Notes: generated from the sequence alone by a model not told the origin. A stretch of 64,000 nucleotides of DNA from Tyto alba (GCF_018691265.1 NW_024881303.1:11525777-11589776); one strand, 5' to 3'; positions 40,032 through 53,300 are shown, counted from the stretch's first letter. A program made the numbers and translations.

Positions 40032-41036
40032 TGTCGTGGTTTAGGCCCAGCCGACAACAAAGCACCACGCAGCCGCTTGCTCCCTCCCTCCCCCGTTGCA
40101 GAGATGGAGGGGGAGAATATAGGAGCAGAAATCGGCTCAAGGAATCCATCTAAGGACAGGTCACTCACCCATTATGGTTACAGGCAGAAGACAGACTCCT
40201 TAGGGGAAGAAAAGAAACATCACTTTAGTTCAACTGCTAACAATAATGTGTAACAGACAAGGTGGGGACAATGAGAAGCGCCACCACATCCAAAAAACAC
40301 CTCCCCTCAACCCCTCCCTTCCCCGACTCACCTCAGCTCCCAGTCTCTCTCCCTCCTCCCTCAGCGGAGCAGGGGATGGGGGTTACAGCCAGCTCACCGC
40401 TCCTCCCTGCTCTGGAGGTGGGTGAAGGCCGCACGTCCACCCCCCCCCCCCGTTCCACAGGGCTCCCCTCTCACTGCAGACAGTCCTGCACGAACCTTCT
40501 CCAGCATGAGCCTCCCCGCAGGCCACAGCCGTTCCCACACTGACCCAGCAAGGGTCACCCCCGCATGTTGTGGTCATCCCAGCACTGAACCACAACAGGG
40601 GGTGCTGCTTCTCCCCTCAGAATCCCGCCCTCCTTTAGCTCAGATGCCTGTCCTGGCATGGGCTTCTCCACAGGCTTCATGTTGGCTTTTGCTCCACCGC
40701 AGCCCTCCATGGGTGGCAGGGGGGGCGGCTGCCGTCTCCCCACGGGACACAGGGGTCTCTGCTCCAGCACACCTCCCCTACGTCCTTCTCCTGCCTTCCG
40801 CTGGCCTGGCCATCTGCGGTGTCTGACCTTCTCAACTCCTCCTCACAAGTCCCAACTCCCTCTCAGGTTCCCCTTCTTAAATACATTAGCACAGAGGTGC
40901 AGTTGATTGTTTCAGCCAGAGGTGGGTCCGACCTGGAGCCAGGGGAGCTTTCAAGAAGCTTCTCACAGGGGGCTTGCTCTGCTGTAGTCCCCTACTCCCT
41001 GCTACCAAAAAAAAAACACGCCACAAACCCAGCACA
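40032..41036 (-). mobile_element. Solo LTR of an ERVL-like endogenous retrovirus (copy A)
   Basis: A 1005-bp LTR begins TGTCGTGGTTTAGG on the + strand and ends with ...AAACCCAGCACA, flanked by CAGAA duplications. The sense strand is minus: a TATA-like TATTTAAG lies at 40883-40876 and is followed by a GC-rich transcribed region. It is related along its length to the LTRs at 46761-47821 and 55736-56809 but clearly more diverged. A C14 run lies near 40440-40454. Compared with the other copies, the CCAAT box reads ACAAT and the poly(A) signal region reads ACTAAA, so two promoter/processing signals appear lost. No internal retroviral genes flank it, and the matching duplications mark it as a solo LTR left by LTR-LTR recombination. 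Confidence 0.9.
40876..40883 (-). promoter_or_regulatory. LTR TATA-like box (copy A)
   Basis: TATTTAAG on the minus strand, at the same place in all three LTRs and followed by AAGG. A putative splice donor AAG/GTCAGA follows at 40828/40827. Confidence 0.55.
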
Positions 41037-41041
41037 CAGAA
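41037..41041 (+). repeat. Target-site duplication, right copy (CAGAA)
   Basis: Matches 40027-40031 exactly. Confidence 0.85.
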
Positions 41042-44000
41042 CAATGAAAACTGAGACAGATCCTCAAGCTGGTATAAACTAAAGGAGCTTCTCTGGCTGG
41101 CAGATTTATGCTAGACAGATTCTGGTGCTTCATTTCAGCAGCAGGTATTGCTGTTATGATTAGTTCAGAGAATATATTTTGTGGAAAAGTATACAATATT
41201 GTTTTTAAAAAATACAGTTATAATTACTTTATATTCTTCCAAGTATAATAATCCAATTAATTTTCATCAGCAAGTGGATGGTCCTTGTTATATACTAGAG
41301 ACTCACGCATAAGCAGTGATAAATGGACCAGACCCATAACTAGCAGCAGAACTAGTGATTTCAGGACACACACCTACACATCGATTTGGATCAGATAATA
41401 GTTTGGTCCAATAATCTTATTCTTCCTTTTCCTCCATGCAAGTCCTGACCTATGACACATGAAGAATCTAACTTTTAAGAGACTTTTAAAAATTATTTGT
41501 GTATCTTTATTGGCAATATACTTTAGGAATAACAGTAAAGCTTCACTTCTCACAGAGCCGTTCAAGAAAGAGACTTTTTTTGAAGGAAACAGTCCTTCAT
41601 TTCTCTCGGCAACACAAGAAAGCCTCCCTGAAGAGCTTCCTGCTATTCTGCAGGTTATCTGAAAAGGGAAATTGCTGTTAACCATGCCTCTCAGGCTCTA
41701 TTGTTATCAGCATCCAAGTTCATTCTTTGCCCATTTTCCCCTCACTTTTTGCTATTTATATTTCCTCAGGCATAAATTTCTTGCTTTTTGAAAATGGAGA
41801 CCTACCTGCTTCATGAGAAGATTTTTCAGAGGTAGAGAAAGAAATAGAGAAAAGTTGTCTCAAGTTTTACATATGTTAGTGTAACTTGAATACCCAGAGG
41901 GTTCCCTTTTCTCCTGTATATCTACACCTGCATTTTACAATAGGCAGGCTCATAGTACAGGAGTAAAGCTGCATACAATTCCTCTCCCTACTGCTAGTTC
42001 CCTGTGAAGCCTCAAAAAACATTTAGTCCATGTCTCATATGCATCATATCCTCCCAAGGTGCTGAAAACCTTCGGTTTTGTTGTTATTAATACCTACTTC
42101 CTGTCCTCTCTCAAATGCTAAAATGAAGAGGGATAAAAAATGCAGATAAATCCCACTGGTCTTAGTTTTCACTGCTTAAAATTGAGGCTTTTACCTCCAT
42201 CATAATTCTTTGGGCACATCTTAATTATTCCCATTTAAAAATCACAGATGTGTTGATATTGTTTTCATATGAAAAAGTAAAATAAAACAAGTCACAAATC
42301 CTTTAATTTGTTTACAAATTAAATTGAAATTCAGGTATAATGGGATTTAACATAGACTGAATATCTCTGCTCTACTTCTGATATCACCAAACTCAGCTGA
42401 GTTACTGGCTGCTGCAAAGTAACTGCGTAGTCTAAATAACCACAAATGTTCAAATAAAGGACTGATAGGTGCCAAAAAAATTCTCTTCCACAAAAAAAAT
42501 GCTTCTGCAGTCCGAATAAGCAATTCCTCTGCAAGTCCAAAACAAAAATAGTCAAGATATACTTTGTAGTTAGAATCTGACCTATACTACATTTTCACCT
42601 TGGTAAAATACAAGATCAAGAAAGCATAGCCAAGGGGTATAATTTTCTCCTCCTTTGTCATATCCCAAAATGTTAAGTACATGTTCTTTTCCAGCAATCC
42701 CCACACAAAAGGATAAAATGAACAGCACTGAACTTCAGTCTATTAAATGTCACCCCAAAATAGGTAATTACCATATGAACATTAAACTGATGCACTCCTC
42801 TCCTTACAAGGTTCCTTTTTACTAGCTAAAGATATTACCAAATCTTAATTGGTGTGGAAATGAAATCTCTTGAAGCTGCAATTCAAAGACCTCCAAAACT
42901 TAACCTAGCAGCTTATTCTAAACAGTGTTGATAAAACTAGACTAAAATAAACCTTAAAAAAAATAACCACTAAGCACATGTACACAGAGCATATGTTTGA
43001 GCCAGAATTGCATGCAGAACTTCAAATTAATCTCCATTCATATAATCTACATGGGTCACTTCTCAGCCAGTAATTGCTGGTCTGTTCCTCTATAGAAAGG
43101 TTTACTGTACCCCTGTCTGTGTCCTTACCTGTGAGCTTCATGGTGAAATACAGATAGATGAGCATCTGTATGTTGCAGACTATAGGAAAATAGGATACCA
43201 GCAACAGGCATCAGCTGAACAGTTGAAATCAAAAGCTACAGGCAAACTTAGATTGCACATGAATCTCGCACATGGCTCATTCACCGAGGCCATGCATTTC
43301 AAGCTCTTTAAAAGATTTACCTCTAAAATTCAGAGCTGTTTGGATACAATCTGATTTAGCTTCACCTCAAAGAAACATTTAATAAGGATTCTCTTTTCTA
43401 TGATAGTTCCTTCATCAGCTCTTTCCTAACATACAGGAAAGGGAGATAAACTCCTGGGGAATTGACAAGGATCATGAGAATGGCTGCATTCACGTTACAC
43501 CAAGGGCAGACATGAGAGAAGCCTTAAAATGCAGTATCAAAGAAGAATGGAAAGCACTCCAGTCCAGACAGGTCAAAGCATGAAGCCATGGTACGTCACG
43601 TTATTTTAGTTCAGGATGTCCTAGCCAGTTTTGCTCCTGTATGAACTAACACAAAGCTAATTTTTCTGCTTATATAGTACTTAAAGTAGAGGGTACATAT
43701 AAAAATACACTGACGCTGAGAGGCTGAACAAAACCTGGCATGTTTGAGAGAATGATCTACATTAACTTTCAAATACTCATTTGCACCCTTCCAAATGTAA
43801 AGCAGATGATGTTTTTTATGAAGATTTATTTTTTTTTTCCTAGAGGATTTGAAGAATTTGAGAAGCTACTTCAAAAGGAAGCAAGCATCTGAAAAGGCAC
43901 ATATACAAATAAATGCTCTGTGATTTTTAGGTCATGTCATTTTGATCAGTCCATGTAATCTCCATGTCAACATGGAGAAGTCACATACAAAAATATGCTA

Positions 44001-45090
44001 CTATCTTTCTAACAAGGTCTCTAATAAATCCCACATCCTTCCATGGGCTCAGCACTTTCTTTGATGCTCAAAACTTAAAAGCCATAGCTTGTAAAATTAT
44101 TCTCCCAAGCCCAGAGTTTTCCACTTAACTACAAATTTTCTTTAACAAGTGCCTATGAGCACCTGTGTGCTCATAGTGAGAAATGTGTTTCCTTGCTTCC
44201 TCACTGCATATTCCCACATAGGAAACATCACCACAGCCCAAAAACAGGAGAAAACGGGGAAGAAGGTATGCCAAAGCTACAGCTCTCCAAAATCTTTCCA
44301 CACAGAAATGAGCTTCCATATTTCTATTCCAATTTGACAGTTACTTTCTCGATTTTTGTCAAAAGAAGAGTCTCCTCGCGTCTCACAGCAGACACAGTCC
44401 AACTGGCACTACTAAGATCGCACAGGCTTGATGCACTAAGCTACCAATTCTGACATGAGCTACTGTCCCTGCTCCACAGACCTGCTTTCTGCCAGATAAG
44501 CAGGGGAAAAAAAACAGGGCACCAGTCTGCTTGTAAGGGTTTTATTTTTCACTCCTCAGTATTCATCATCTAGGCATTTATTTGTTGGGACAATCACTAT
44601 CATCACGCTAAATTGACAGAAAACTGGGATTGCTGATTTGTACCCGCAGCAGAAAGATTCTAAAGCATCAAGCAGCATAACATACAATTCAACAGCAGCA
44701 CATAACTTCTGCACCCAAAACTTTATGGAGAGAGTTGTCACATCTTACCTCCCTCCCAGCTGTCACAGTCCTCCCCTCTCCAAGCTCTCTGTGGGCTCCT
44801 GGGCCCCCACTCCCTTCCATCTGCTTGAGCCTGTGTGAAGCGTGGAAGTCAACCCTGGACCAACACAGATCTCACAAGCACCAGTTCCATATAAACTAAG
44901 TTTTACAGCTGCTTTTCAGGATCTAAGCCACAGCTCATGGACTGATTCATCCAAGAATATCTTGCCAGCTCCTGCACTTGATTCTGCCTGAGGAGAGCAG
45001 CAGCAGTAAAAAAGGTGAGGACTGTCACTGTTTAGCATGCACAGTTTACATGCTGAAATAGTTTTTGCAAGAGTTAACACAGTTTAAAAA
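41042..45090. other. Unannotated AT-rich sequence
   Basis: No gene or repeat family was recognised. It contains a 10-bp perfect hairpin at 44153-44176. Confidence 0.5.
44153..44176. repeat. Perfect 10-bp inverted repeat, 4-base loop
   Basis: CTATGAGCAC (44153-44162) and GTGCTCATAG (44167-44176) are exact reverse complements around CTGT. It would fold as a short hairpin in single-stranded DNA or RNA. The stem is too short for a microRNA precursor. Confidence 0.7.
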
Positions 45091-45093
45091 AAA

Positions 45094-45230
45094 AATTCCT
45101 TGCTCCAGGATACTGGCAAGGAAAATTATTCCCTCTACCAACATGTTGGCAAGGAATTTTTTTTTCCTCTCCCCCCCACCCCCCAGTGCTTTCAAATTTA
45201 AAATTTTCCTTGCATCAGGATGCTGGCCAG
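45094..45230 (+). repeat. Three imperfect tandem units around TTCCTTGC...GCAAGGAA
   Basis: Three related units lie at about 45094-45128, 45127-45163 and 45202-45230, each built on a CCTTGC-xx-CAGGAT-CTGGC-AAGGAA theme with variation. The first unit is itself an inverted repeat (TTCCTTGC/GCAAGGAA). A pyrimidine-rich, C-rich stretch (about 45161-45186) separates units two and three. Not recognised as a known repeat. Confidence 0.55.
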
Positions 45231-46755
45231 TCTAGCACAGTCCACAAGCATCTTAAAGCTGACATTTTTTATTTGCCTAACAACAACACTGAAATCTTTC
45301 AACACCAGCTTCATTAACTGAGTTAAACATCAGTAAGGGTTACTTTCAAACACATATTTTCATCTCCCTTACTAGCACCTTCATACAGATATTTAGGTAT
45401 ATGAGTGATTCTACCATGAGGTTAAGAGATAGCTAAGAGAACATAGGTTTTGTTTTGTGCTTGTGCAAAGAGATTATATACAGAATCTGTCACTGACACA
45501 TGCGGTCTTTTCAGATCAACTTTCTTCTCCAGTCCATATCACAACCTTAATTTTGAAGCAAGAACATTCTCAGTTTTGCTACTGGCATACTACAAGACAC
45601 TAGGTTCAGGGAAAAATAACATCTCTCTCACATTGCTCTTCAAATAAAGGAGGATTTGCAAGAGCTTACTCTCGCACTCGTCACACCAGGCACAGTTTTT
45701 TATAGTGCTTTCTGCAGCATTACACAAGTTGCTGTGGAAGAGGGCACTAGCCTACCAATTTTCTCATCTTAGACCCAGAAATTGAGGCTCCTGGGGCCTG
45801 CCCACAGCTTCAGAAACTCCACAGTCATTTAACCACACCCCTTAAGTGTGCTGTACCCTACTCAGGAGGGCTTATTGGATTAGGTTCACTAACAACTGCA
45901 TGGCTTTTAAACAGGAACAGGCTTGGGACATGGGTACAGAGCCTTATGCATCTGCCCATATTAATTAATGCGTGTTTTTATAGGCCTTGCACATTGCAGT
46001 ATCTACCAAGGTCTACTTCTGACTTCAAGCAGAACAGTCATGGTGAGTTTAGCAGCAGCATTTCACAATCAAGGTCTTCCACAAACAGTTATTTTCTGCA
46101 AGATGAGAGCAGACTCCCTGGACAGCAAGTAACTGGCTCCCTACAAAGTTAGTGCTCTATGTCCTTCAGATTAGGAAAATTGCAGATTTGTTTTCATTAT
46201 GAGAAATAAACTGATTAGCAGATGGCTATTCATTTTTCCTCCTCTGTCAACTCTAATATAATATAAATGGAAATCTTACTTCAATTAACATTCAAAGACC
46301 TCTCAGAAAAAAATCAAGATTCCTTACATTAAGTGTATGTTTTCTGCAAATGAAGTAAATTAATCTTTTAAAAAGGAAGTTTGTTTTTACATTTGTCTGA
46401 TAGCATGCAATATGATTAAAATACATTGATCTTCAAGCTTTAAACAAATGATTGAAGATTAACTTAGACATTAGACCCACTTAGCTATGTTTTCCCTACT
46501 GAGTGGATATTCTTCAGGCTGCACAAGCGCCATTCGTTGTCTTTATTTTGGATCAGTATCTTTATCAACATGGCAAACCACAAAAGGTTGTTAAAGAACA
46601 AAAGCTCTAGCAAGGAAGTCCCACATTCAATTTGCCACACTTTTCAGGGCCAACAAGCCTGATGCTTTTGCCTAGACTTTGGTTTCACAGTTATGCAGCA
46701 GAATATGCATTTGAAATATGCAGCAAAGAGTTTGTGCAAGAGGTACAGGAGTGTG
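45231..46755. other. Unannotated AT-rich sequence
   Basis: Nothing was recognised; short chance frames only. Confidence 0.5.
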
Positions 46756-46760
46756 TGCAG
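46756..46760 (+). repeat. Target-site duplication, left copy (TGCAG)
   Basis: Exact match to 47822-47826 outside the other LTR end. Confidence 0.9.
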
Positions 46761-46949
46761 TGTTATGGTTTGAGCCTGGTCAGCAGCCAACCACCATGCA
46801 GTCACTCCCTCTCCCTTCTCTTCCAGCAATAAGAAGGGACAGAGAGCCAGGCTTGGGGCTCGAGATAGGACTGGCATGGGGAAAAAAATCACCCTTTATG
46901 GGCACGAACAAAAGGCAGACTCGTTAGGGGAAGAAAAAAAGAACATACA

Positions 46950-46955
46950 TTTATT
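46950..46955 (-). terminator. LTR poly(A) signal AATAAA (copy B)
   Basis: AATAAA on the LTR sense strand, followed by a T-rich stretch, as expected near the R/U5 boundary. The same signal is at 56613-56618 in copy C. Confidence 0.65.
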
Positions 46956-47658
46956 ACAGACACTAACAATACGTGACAGTAAGAAGCATTGCCACATCTT
47001 GAGAACACCTTCCCCCCACCCCTCCCTTCTTCCCGGGCTCAGCTCTGCTCCTGATATCTCTACCTCCTCCCCCAGTAGCACAGGGGCAGGGAATGGGGGG
47101 TGCAGTCAGTGCTGCCACTTCCTTTATCTTTGGTGGGGGGAGCTTCAGGAACTTCTTCCCCCTGCTCAGTCGTGGTCCCCCTCTCACAGGAGACAGTTTT
47201 CCACAAACTTTCTCCAACGTGAGTTCCTCCCACGGGCTGCAGCATTTCCCCACACTGCTCCATCATGGGTCACCAACTTTCTCCGACTGGATTCCCTCCC
47301 ATGGCTGCAGCCCTTCCCGAGCTGCTCCAGCATGGGACTCCCCCGCATGCTGCAATCCTCCCAGCGCTGAATTACAGCAGTGGGGCTGCCTTTTCCCATG
47401 AGACCCCTGCCTTCTTCGGGCACAGCACCTTGATCATCCGAGCAGAAACCACAGGCCATAAATCAATGTCTGCTCCACCGTAGATCTCCATGGGTGATAG
47501 GGGGGGCCGCCCTGCCGTCTCACCACAGGATACAGGGGGGTCTCTGCTCCGGCACACCTCCCCCCTCCTTCCTTCCTCCATTCCTCCACTGACCTTGGTG
47601 TTCACGCAGCTGCAGCAACTCCTCCTCACAAGTCCCCCTGCCCGTCACCACGTCCCTT

Positions 47659-47693
47659 CTTAAATACATTATCGCAAAGGCGCAGCTGATTGG
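47659..47693 (-). promoter_or_regulatory. LTR core promoter: CCAAT plus TATA-like box (copy B)
   Basis: On the minus strand, CCAAT (47693-47689) lies about 27 bases upstream of TATTTAAG (47666-47659). Spacing and order are the same as in copy C. Both lie in the first 170 bases of the LTR, as expected for U3. Confidence 0.6.
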
Positions 47694-47821
47694 CTCAGTT
47701 TTGGTGCAGACGTGGATCTAACTTGGAGCCGGGGGAGCTTCAAGAAGCTTCTCACAGGGGGCCGCCCCTATAGCCCCCTCCCTAGCCACCAAAAAAAAAA
47801 AACACCACTCAACCCAGGACA

Positions 47822-47826
47822 TGCAG
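47822..47826 (+). repeat. Target-site duplication, right copy (TGCAG)
   Basis: Matches 46756-46760 exactly. Confidence 0.9.
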
Positions 47827-50287
47827 GAAGGCTTGAGCCCATGGCTGGAAGAAGAGGCAGAGATGACCTGTCACCCTGAATATGTCATGCCACATGTCTC
47901 ATCTCCCACCATTTCTCTGCCTGCTCTATTTTAATTATAAACACTTAGCTGAGGTTGCTTACAATAATCCAGAGAGGCCTCACAGCCACAAGGGGCTTCC
48001 CAAGCACAGCATAATGTGAAAACAAACAACTCTGGACAGGATTTACAGAACTATAAAAATACAAGAGAACGTTTTATTTCCTCGGTAAGCTGTTGTTCAC
48101 TGTGAAAGGACAAAAATTACCATTACACTGGTCCCGTCCCCTACCCATTCAACAGATGCTACTTTAATAACAATGTGATCCAGCCTCGCTGTAAAGGTCT
48201 ACAAAAAAACACCACAGCATTTCAGTGTATTTCTATCATGTTGTCACATAATTTATGCCTTCTTGATCCCCAGCCATCACCTTGCCATCAGCAAATACAT
48301 ACTCCCGGATCCAGGAAGATTACAGAAAGTGCTGCTGCACTGGTTACAGTAGTTTCCTTCTCTTGCCCAAACCCATCAGTCAGAGCACCAACACACCAGG
48401 CTCCAACACACCACCAACTAAAAAATATGAACGGTAACTGTATTGTAGTAGCAAATACAAATCTGGACCAGATTGGAGACCCGTGGAGCAAGGCACATAG
48501 TCAATGAGTGCTTGCCTCTCACTGGGAATGTACCTCTAGTCAATGAAGTATATAAACATACATGTAAGTCATTGCAGTCAGTGAGCCTTAAAATGATTAA
48601 GTGCTTTCCTGAACAACAGCTTAGAGGAAATAAAGAATCCTCCTCTATTTTTATAGTTTCTTTCAGAAGAAGGTCCCTTGATTGAAATAATACTGTTTGT
48701 GTTGTAACTATTTGACTCATGGCTTGAATTTCCTGCCATATAGAGTTTCCCCAAAGAACACCTGGAAATTATGAAATAAGGATTTGTCTTAATGGCAGTT
48801 TCTAGTCTTGCAGTAAGGACATCAATTATCTGTTTCCTCCTAGACAATAAATGATAAACTGACATAAAAACTCAGTCAGATATTAAAACACATTCTGTAG
48901 AGCAGATTAATATCTAGAGCCGTCATCCTAACCCCAAGTCTGGAAAGGAACTGGACATGAAGTCCTCAGGGGCTCTGAGGGAGCAGAGAGGACCACAGAC
49001 CCTCCTAGTTCTCTCATTCCCAGTCCTATTCCTCTGATTCCCTGGGTGGTAATACAATTGCTGTATCTCAGCTGACCAGTCCATAGGTCTAGAGCCTTTT
49101 TCAAAGCCAGATTTACCTGCCATCCTCAAAGTGTTCAACTTCTACCTCAACTTGAGCTCCAGAGCTCTCCAGAAATTAGAGAAGTAAGAAAAGCTTGCCA
49201 CCATAACCCAGCTGCAATCCTGGGGGTAACTCTTTAAAGCAGGCAGGCAAACCTGACCATGCTTCAGCCCAGTCCAACAGTAACAGCTCTCAAACCTTCC
49301 TAAGGAGAGTGCAATCTCAGAACCCAAATCAGTAAGCCACAGGAAGGAGTGTTGGGTTACGGTACCTGGCTCATGGCCCACATTGTGAAGCCTTTTCTTC
49401 ATCACACGATGTAGACCCTCTGGGGTTACTTTATCACCAGGGATCCTTACAACCTTCTGGAATTTGCATGGCTTCAAAACTAAGAACTTCCTTGTTATTT
49501 CATCCCAAGAGAAAGAGTTAAAGAATTTTAAAGCCAAGAGATTGGATTTTTACTTTGTGAAACGAATTCAGCTGAACACAGAAACCAAATGGAATCCCCA
49601 GACCTCTTTAAATGAGCCCCTACAGCAGATAATCTCTTCTTAATCAGTTTGATGCTCTGATAAATCAGCTTCTATTTCCTAGCATGGGGAGAAAAGGAGT
49701 AACTGAGTCAATGCTTGTTTGAAACAGAATATTTTGAGATAGAAGCTATTTGTATATGTAAATGTCAGAAAGCCTCTAATTTAGAAACACAGGCAATTCA
49801 TTTCTATTTCAGCTCCATAAGTCTGTTTATCTAATCCTGGGATATTTTGAGGGATTTTATGTTAGCCCACGTGCATATCATTCCAATTGCCTGCACAGCA
49901 AAATTTGCTTGAGTACACAAAACATATAGCAACTTGTTGGGCTGAGTAATAGTAATAATCCATCTAATCACAGTCAATTCGACTGCTGGTTGCTTATGGG
50001 CATCTTTTACACATTAATTTAAAGACTGAATAAGCAAGATCAGAGCAGCTATTTAACAAAAGCATGCTCATAAAGCTCCTCTAAGCACCCAACACTCATT
50101 TTCAGAGGCTTGTGATCTGGGAGCATGCTTTTAAAATAAGTTTACCAGCTTTAACCTTTCCGCCTGTCATCAGAAAAAACACTCTTAAGTCATGGAATTT
50201 TACTTCAGTTTTTATGACATAACACATTTCTGATCACTAATTGGAACATTGAGAAAAAAAGACGTAGATACACAAACATAATGTGGT

Positions 50288-50340
50288 GAGGGTGTTTTGG
50301 TTTGGTTTTGGGGGGAAGGGGTTGGTTTTGTTTGGGTTTT
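50288..50340 (+). repeat. G/T-rich low-complexity tract
   Basis: G runs (GGG, G6, G4, GGG, with GG pairs between) are separated by T runs. It may be able to form a weak G-quadruplex, but it is probably a simple repeat. Confidence 0.5.
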
Positions 50341-53300
50341 TTTGTTACATAAAACATTTATGTCTATTCCCCAGTCTCAACTTGCCTTATTTTCAGTGAG
50401 TTACACTCAGTCAAAATCACTCCAGTGAGGTGATGGGCAGCACGGGAAATCTAGGTACCACAAGTAGTTTCTTCATTAAGAAATACTTGTTTAAATAAGT
50501 CTGAACAGGGATACAGTATGCTCTAACTGGCAGAGGTTGTGGCCCATGATGGGTTGCCACTTGTTTCCAGCTGCCTCACAAATAGCTGACAGAAGTGATG
50601 ACCAGCACAAAGCAGTTCACAGCCTACTCAAACAGGTCACCACTACAAGGCCCCACTACTTAAGCCTGGTGACTTGTGTCCCTTCCACTGTCACAACAGA
50701 GAAATAAAGCAGCCCACTAGCTTATGACTTCAAGGATAGATGGGAAAGAACTAATGGTCAAATACCCTCCAAACTGGATGGACATTCACATGTAGAACAA
50801 GCACTCCCTGGTCAGGGTGTCAGACGGTGGTATCGCAGAGCACACAGAAAAAGCATGACTCCAGAATTCTGTCCAAACTTGTGCCAAAGGTTGTTCCAAT
50901 CCACAGCACTGTAAACAGGATCCAGTCACTTGGAACATGATTCCAAGTTGACACCTCTATATAACTCTTAAGTGTGCTGCAGGAGTAGCTGTGCCTCAAC
51001 CACAGCAACCAGATCATCACAGGGACACCTGTATTTCCTGCATAGGTGTTGTCACAGGCAAAGGTATTGTAGAAGATCAATTAATTCCTCCCCCAAAGCA
51101 ACAACACAGCAGTTTGACTGCAGGAGTGGCACTCATTGCTTAAACTCAACTCTAAAGGTACTAGAAGTCAAGCATCAAGAGGACAAAAAAATCCCTCTGC
51201 CTTTCCAGGAAGAACATTAACAATAAATCAGAAGTAGGTTCTGCGAACAGTTGGATGAATATGCAAGGGGCTAAGAAGCACTAGTATCCACTGAGAAAAA
51301 AAATCTCAACATATGAGAAGAAAGAACGGCTCTTCCTGAGAAGTTTCCTGGCTTTTTGCTTTAAAGGCTGAGACACTAAATGCAGATAAAAGTTCCAAGG
51401 ATAAAAAACAGATACATGGCAAAAAGCAAGTAGTAAAAGTGTCAGTGACCACAGATGTGTCTACCTCTGCATGGCAATAGTTCTTCTGAAGAGTGTCTAG
51501 AACACTTTCAGCAAAATGCCATTCAAGAATATGGAATTTTTTTAATAAAACTGCACCAACCAGTGATATGCTTCCCTACAAGCCACAATACCATCACAGC
51601 AGGTGGTTCAGGGAAAGCATAGATCAGTGGAAGCCATGGTGTTAGAAATTAATGTGTGGAGCAGGGTGGGGGTTTTTAGTGGAGCATTTGACATGACAGG
51701 TGGGTATGCATGAGAGAGGTCACTGCTTCAGGTCCAATATCACAGGCAGAACCTACATTTCAAAACTGTAATTGGAAGTTGCAGTTAGATACATCACCTT
51801 TCCCCTTCTAACTGGAAGATAGATACTAAAAAGATCCCTAGTACTTTTTAGAACACCACCTTTCTTTTAAAAGCACTATTTACACATGACTAAGAATGTG
51901 TTAAGTCCTTGACTATACATCTGGTTAATGTAAACTTGACTTGTCAATATACCATTCAAATTGTTGGTTTATAAAGCAAGGTCTCTGGGCAGTGAACTCC
52001 ATTGGTACTGGCTACAAAATTTTCATGTACAGTTAGACTCCTCTAAAAGTAATCACTTTTTGATCAGTAAAAATACCACTGTTTCATCATTCTACAGTAT
52101 ATTGCATCCTGGTTTCTCAAGGAAGCTTACTAATCACCATAAGCTTAATAATATTCCAGTTACATGCATTTACTTTACCATACATTGCATAAGTACATGG
52201 AGATTGAGAAGCCAAGTGTCTTGCCCTCAGATCCCTTAAATAGTCTGTGGCATATTCAGAGTGTTCTTTATAGTAATGAAAAGGAAGGCTGCTTAATGTC
52301 TAAGCACCAGATTGTTACTTGGGAGATCTGAAGCCACTTCTTTCCCATACACCTTTTGTTTTGTGGCTGGCATGCTTCCAGATATCTCCAGGTTCATCCT
52401 TAATACAAGTGGGTGAAACTAATTAGACAGGAACAAGACTTGGGACTCCTCAGATAAGGACAGAAAGTGTCAAAGAAACCCAGCCACACACAGCATCAAC
52501 AAGTACTGCTTGTGCAGTAATGTTGTTTTCCATATGGCAGAAGGGAAAATGCTCTCCAAATTGCCAATTGCTTAGTGTTAGACAATAGGACCTAAAGCAC
52601 AGGTTAATCCAAGGAGGTTACACCCCACTCTCAGTTCAGATACAATTTACACAAGACAGTATATTCCACCTTTCCTTTCAAAGTATAAAGTTACTTCACA
52701 TCAAGGCAGTCTCAGAGCCCCAAGAATGTGGGCAAGTTCAAGCTAGTGCACTGTAACTTCACATCACAAGTTACTGTTCATGCCTATCAGTGCCATATAG
52801 ACTACCCTACAACTTTTTGTGATTGTACAGATTCTGTCTCATGGCAGCTGAAGCATCCAGACACGCAGGTAACAAACAGAATACATTGTAGGAAAGTCTG
52901 TCAATGATCATGCAACTCAACTAACCTCTCCCAGTGAAAGGAGAGAAGCTATAAGATAAGTATTCGTTCCTGAGTGCTTCAGCACCAGTGCCACCATCCC
53001 ATCTCGTACTAACTTGGGGGAAACAGTGACCTGCAATTTGCAGAAGCAGCAATATGGATCTCAATCTTATGGAATTAAAGATGCGAAAGCAGAGACATAA
53101 TGGAGTGATGTTGGCTTTGACTTCATAATTCCTGCAGTTCTGTGCTTCAATAGACCTATTCAAAGATTTAATAAGAGAACACACCTCATACATATGAGCC
53201 GCTAATACACTACATTGATTTCAACCTTTCTTTGATATGATCCCAGGGCCATTGCAGTACAACTCCTATCACACATTAGCTTCAACCTTTTCATTCTATC

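Larger units (their letters stand above)
46761..47821 (-). mobile_element. Solo LTR of an ERVL-like endogenous retrovirus (copy B)
   Basis: A 1061-bp LTR bounded by TG...CA ends (TGTTATGGTTTGAGCC on the + strand; ...CAACCCAGGACA at the far end) and by TGCAG duplications. It reads on the minus strand in this order: CCAAT box (47693-47689), TATA-like TATTTAAG (47666-47659), putative 5' splice donor AAG/GTCAGT (47594/47593), a GC-rich transcribed body, then AATAAA (46955-46950) and a T-rich end. It closely resembles copy C at 55736-56809, at roughly 94% identity over a 230-base stretch that I compared by eye. No gag/pol/env remains next to it. The open frame inside (47629-47372) starts with GTG and has no known domain. 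Confidence 0.93.

Noticed and set aside
40262..40906. Several long overlapping frames in GC-rich sequence
   Set aside because: They lie inside LTR copy A; high GC makes stops rare. No retroviral domain is present.
40032..47821. Copies A and B as the two LTRs of one provirus (both minus, 5.7 kb apart)
   Set aside because: Each has its own different target-site duplication, they are clearly diverged, and no gag/pol/env sequence was seen between them.
49142..49537. 131-codon open frame on the minus strand
   Set aside because: Looks more protein-like than most, but no domain was recognised and there is no repeat or exon context. Not supported as a gene.
50288..50340. Functional G-quadruplex
   Set aside because: G runs are uneven with mostly GG pairs between. 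A simple G/T-rich repeat explains it without a structural role.
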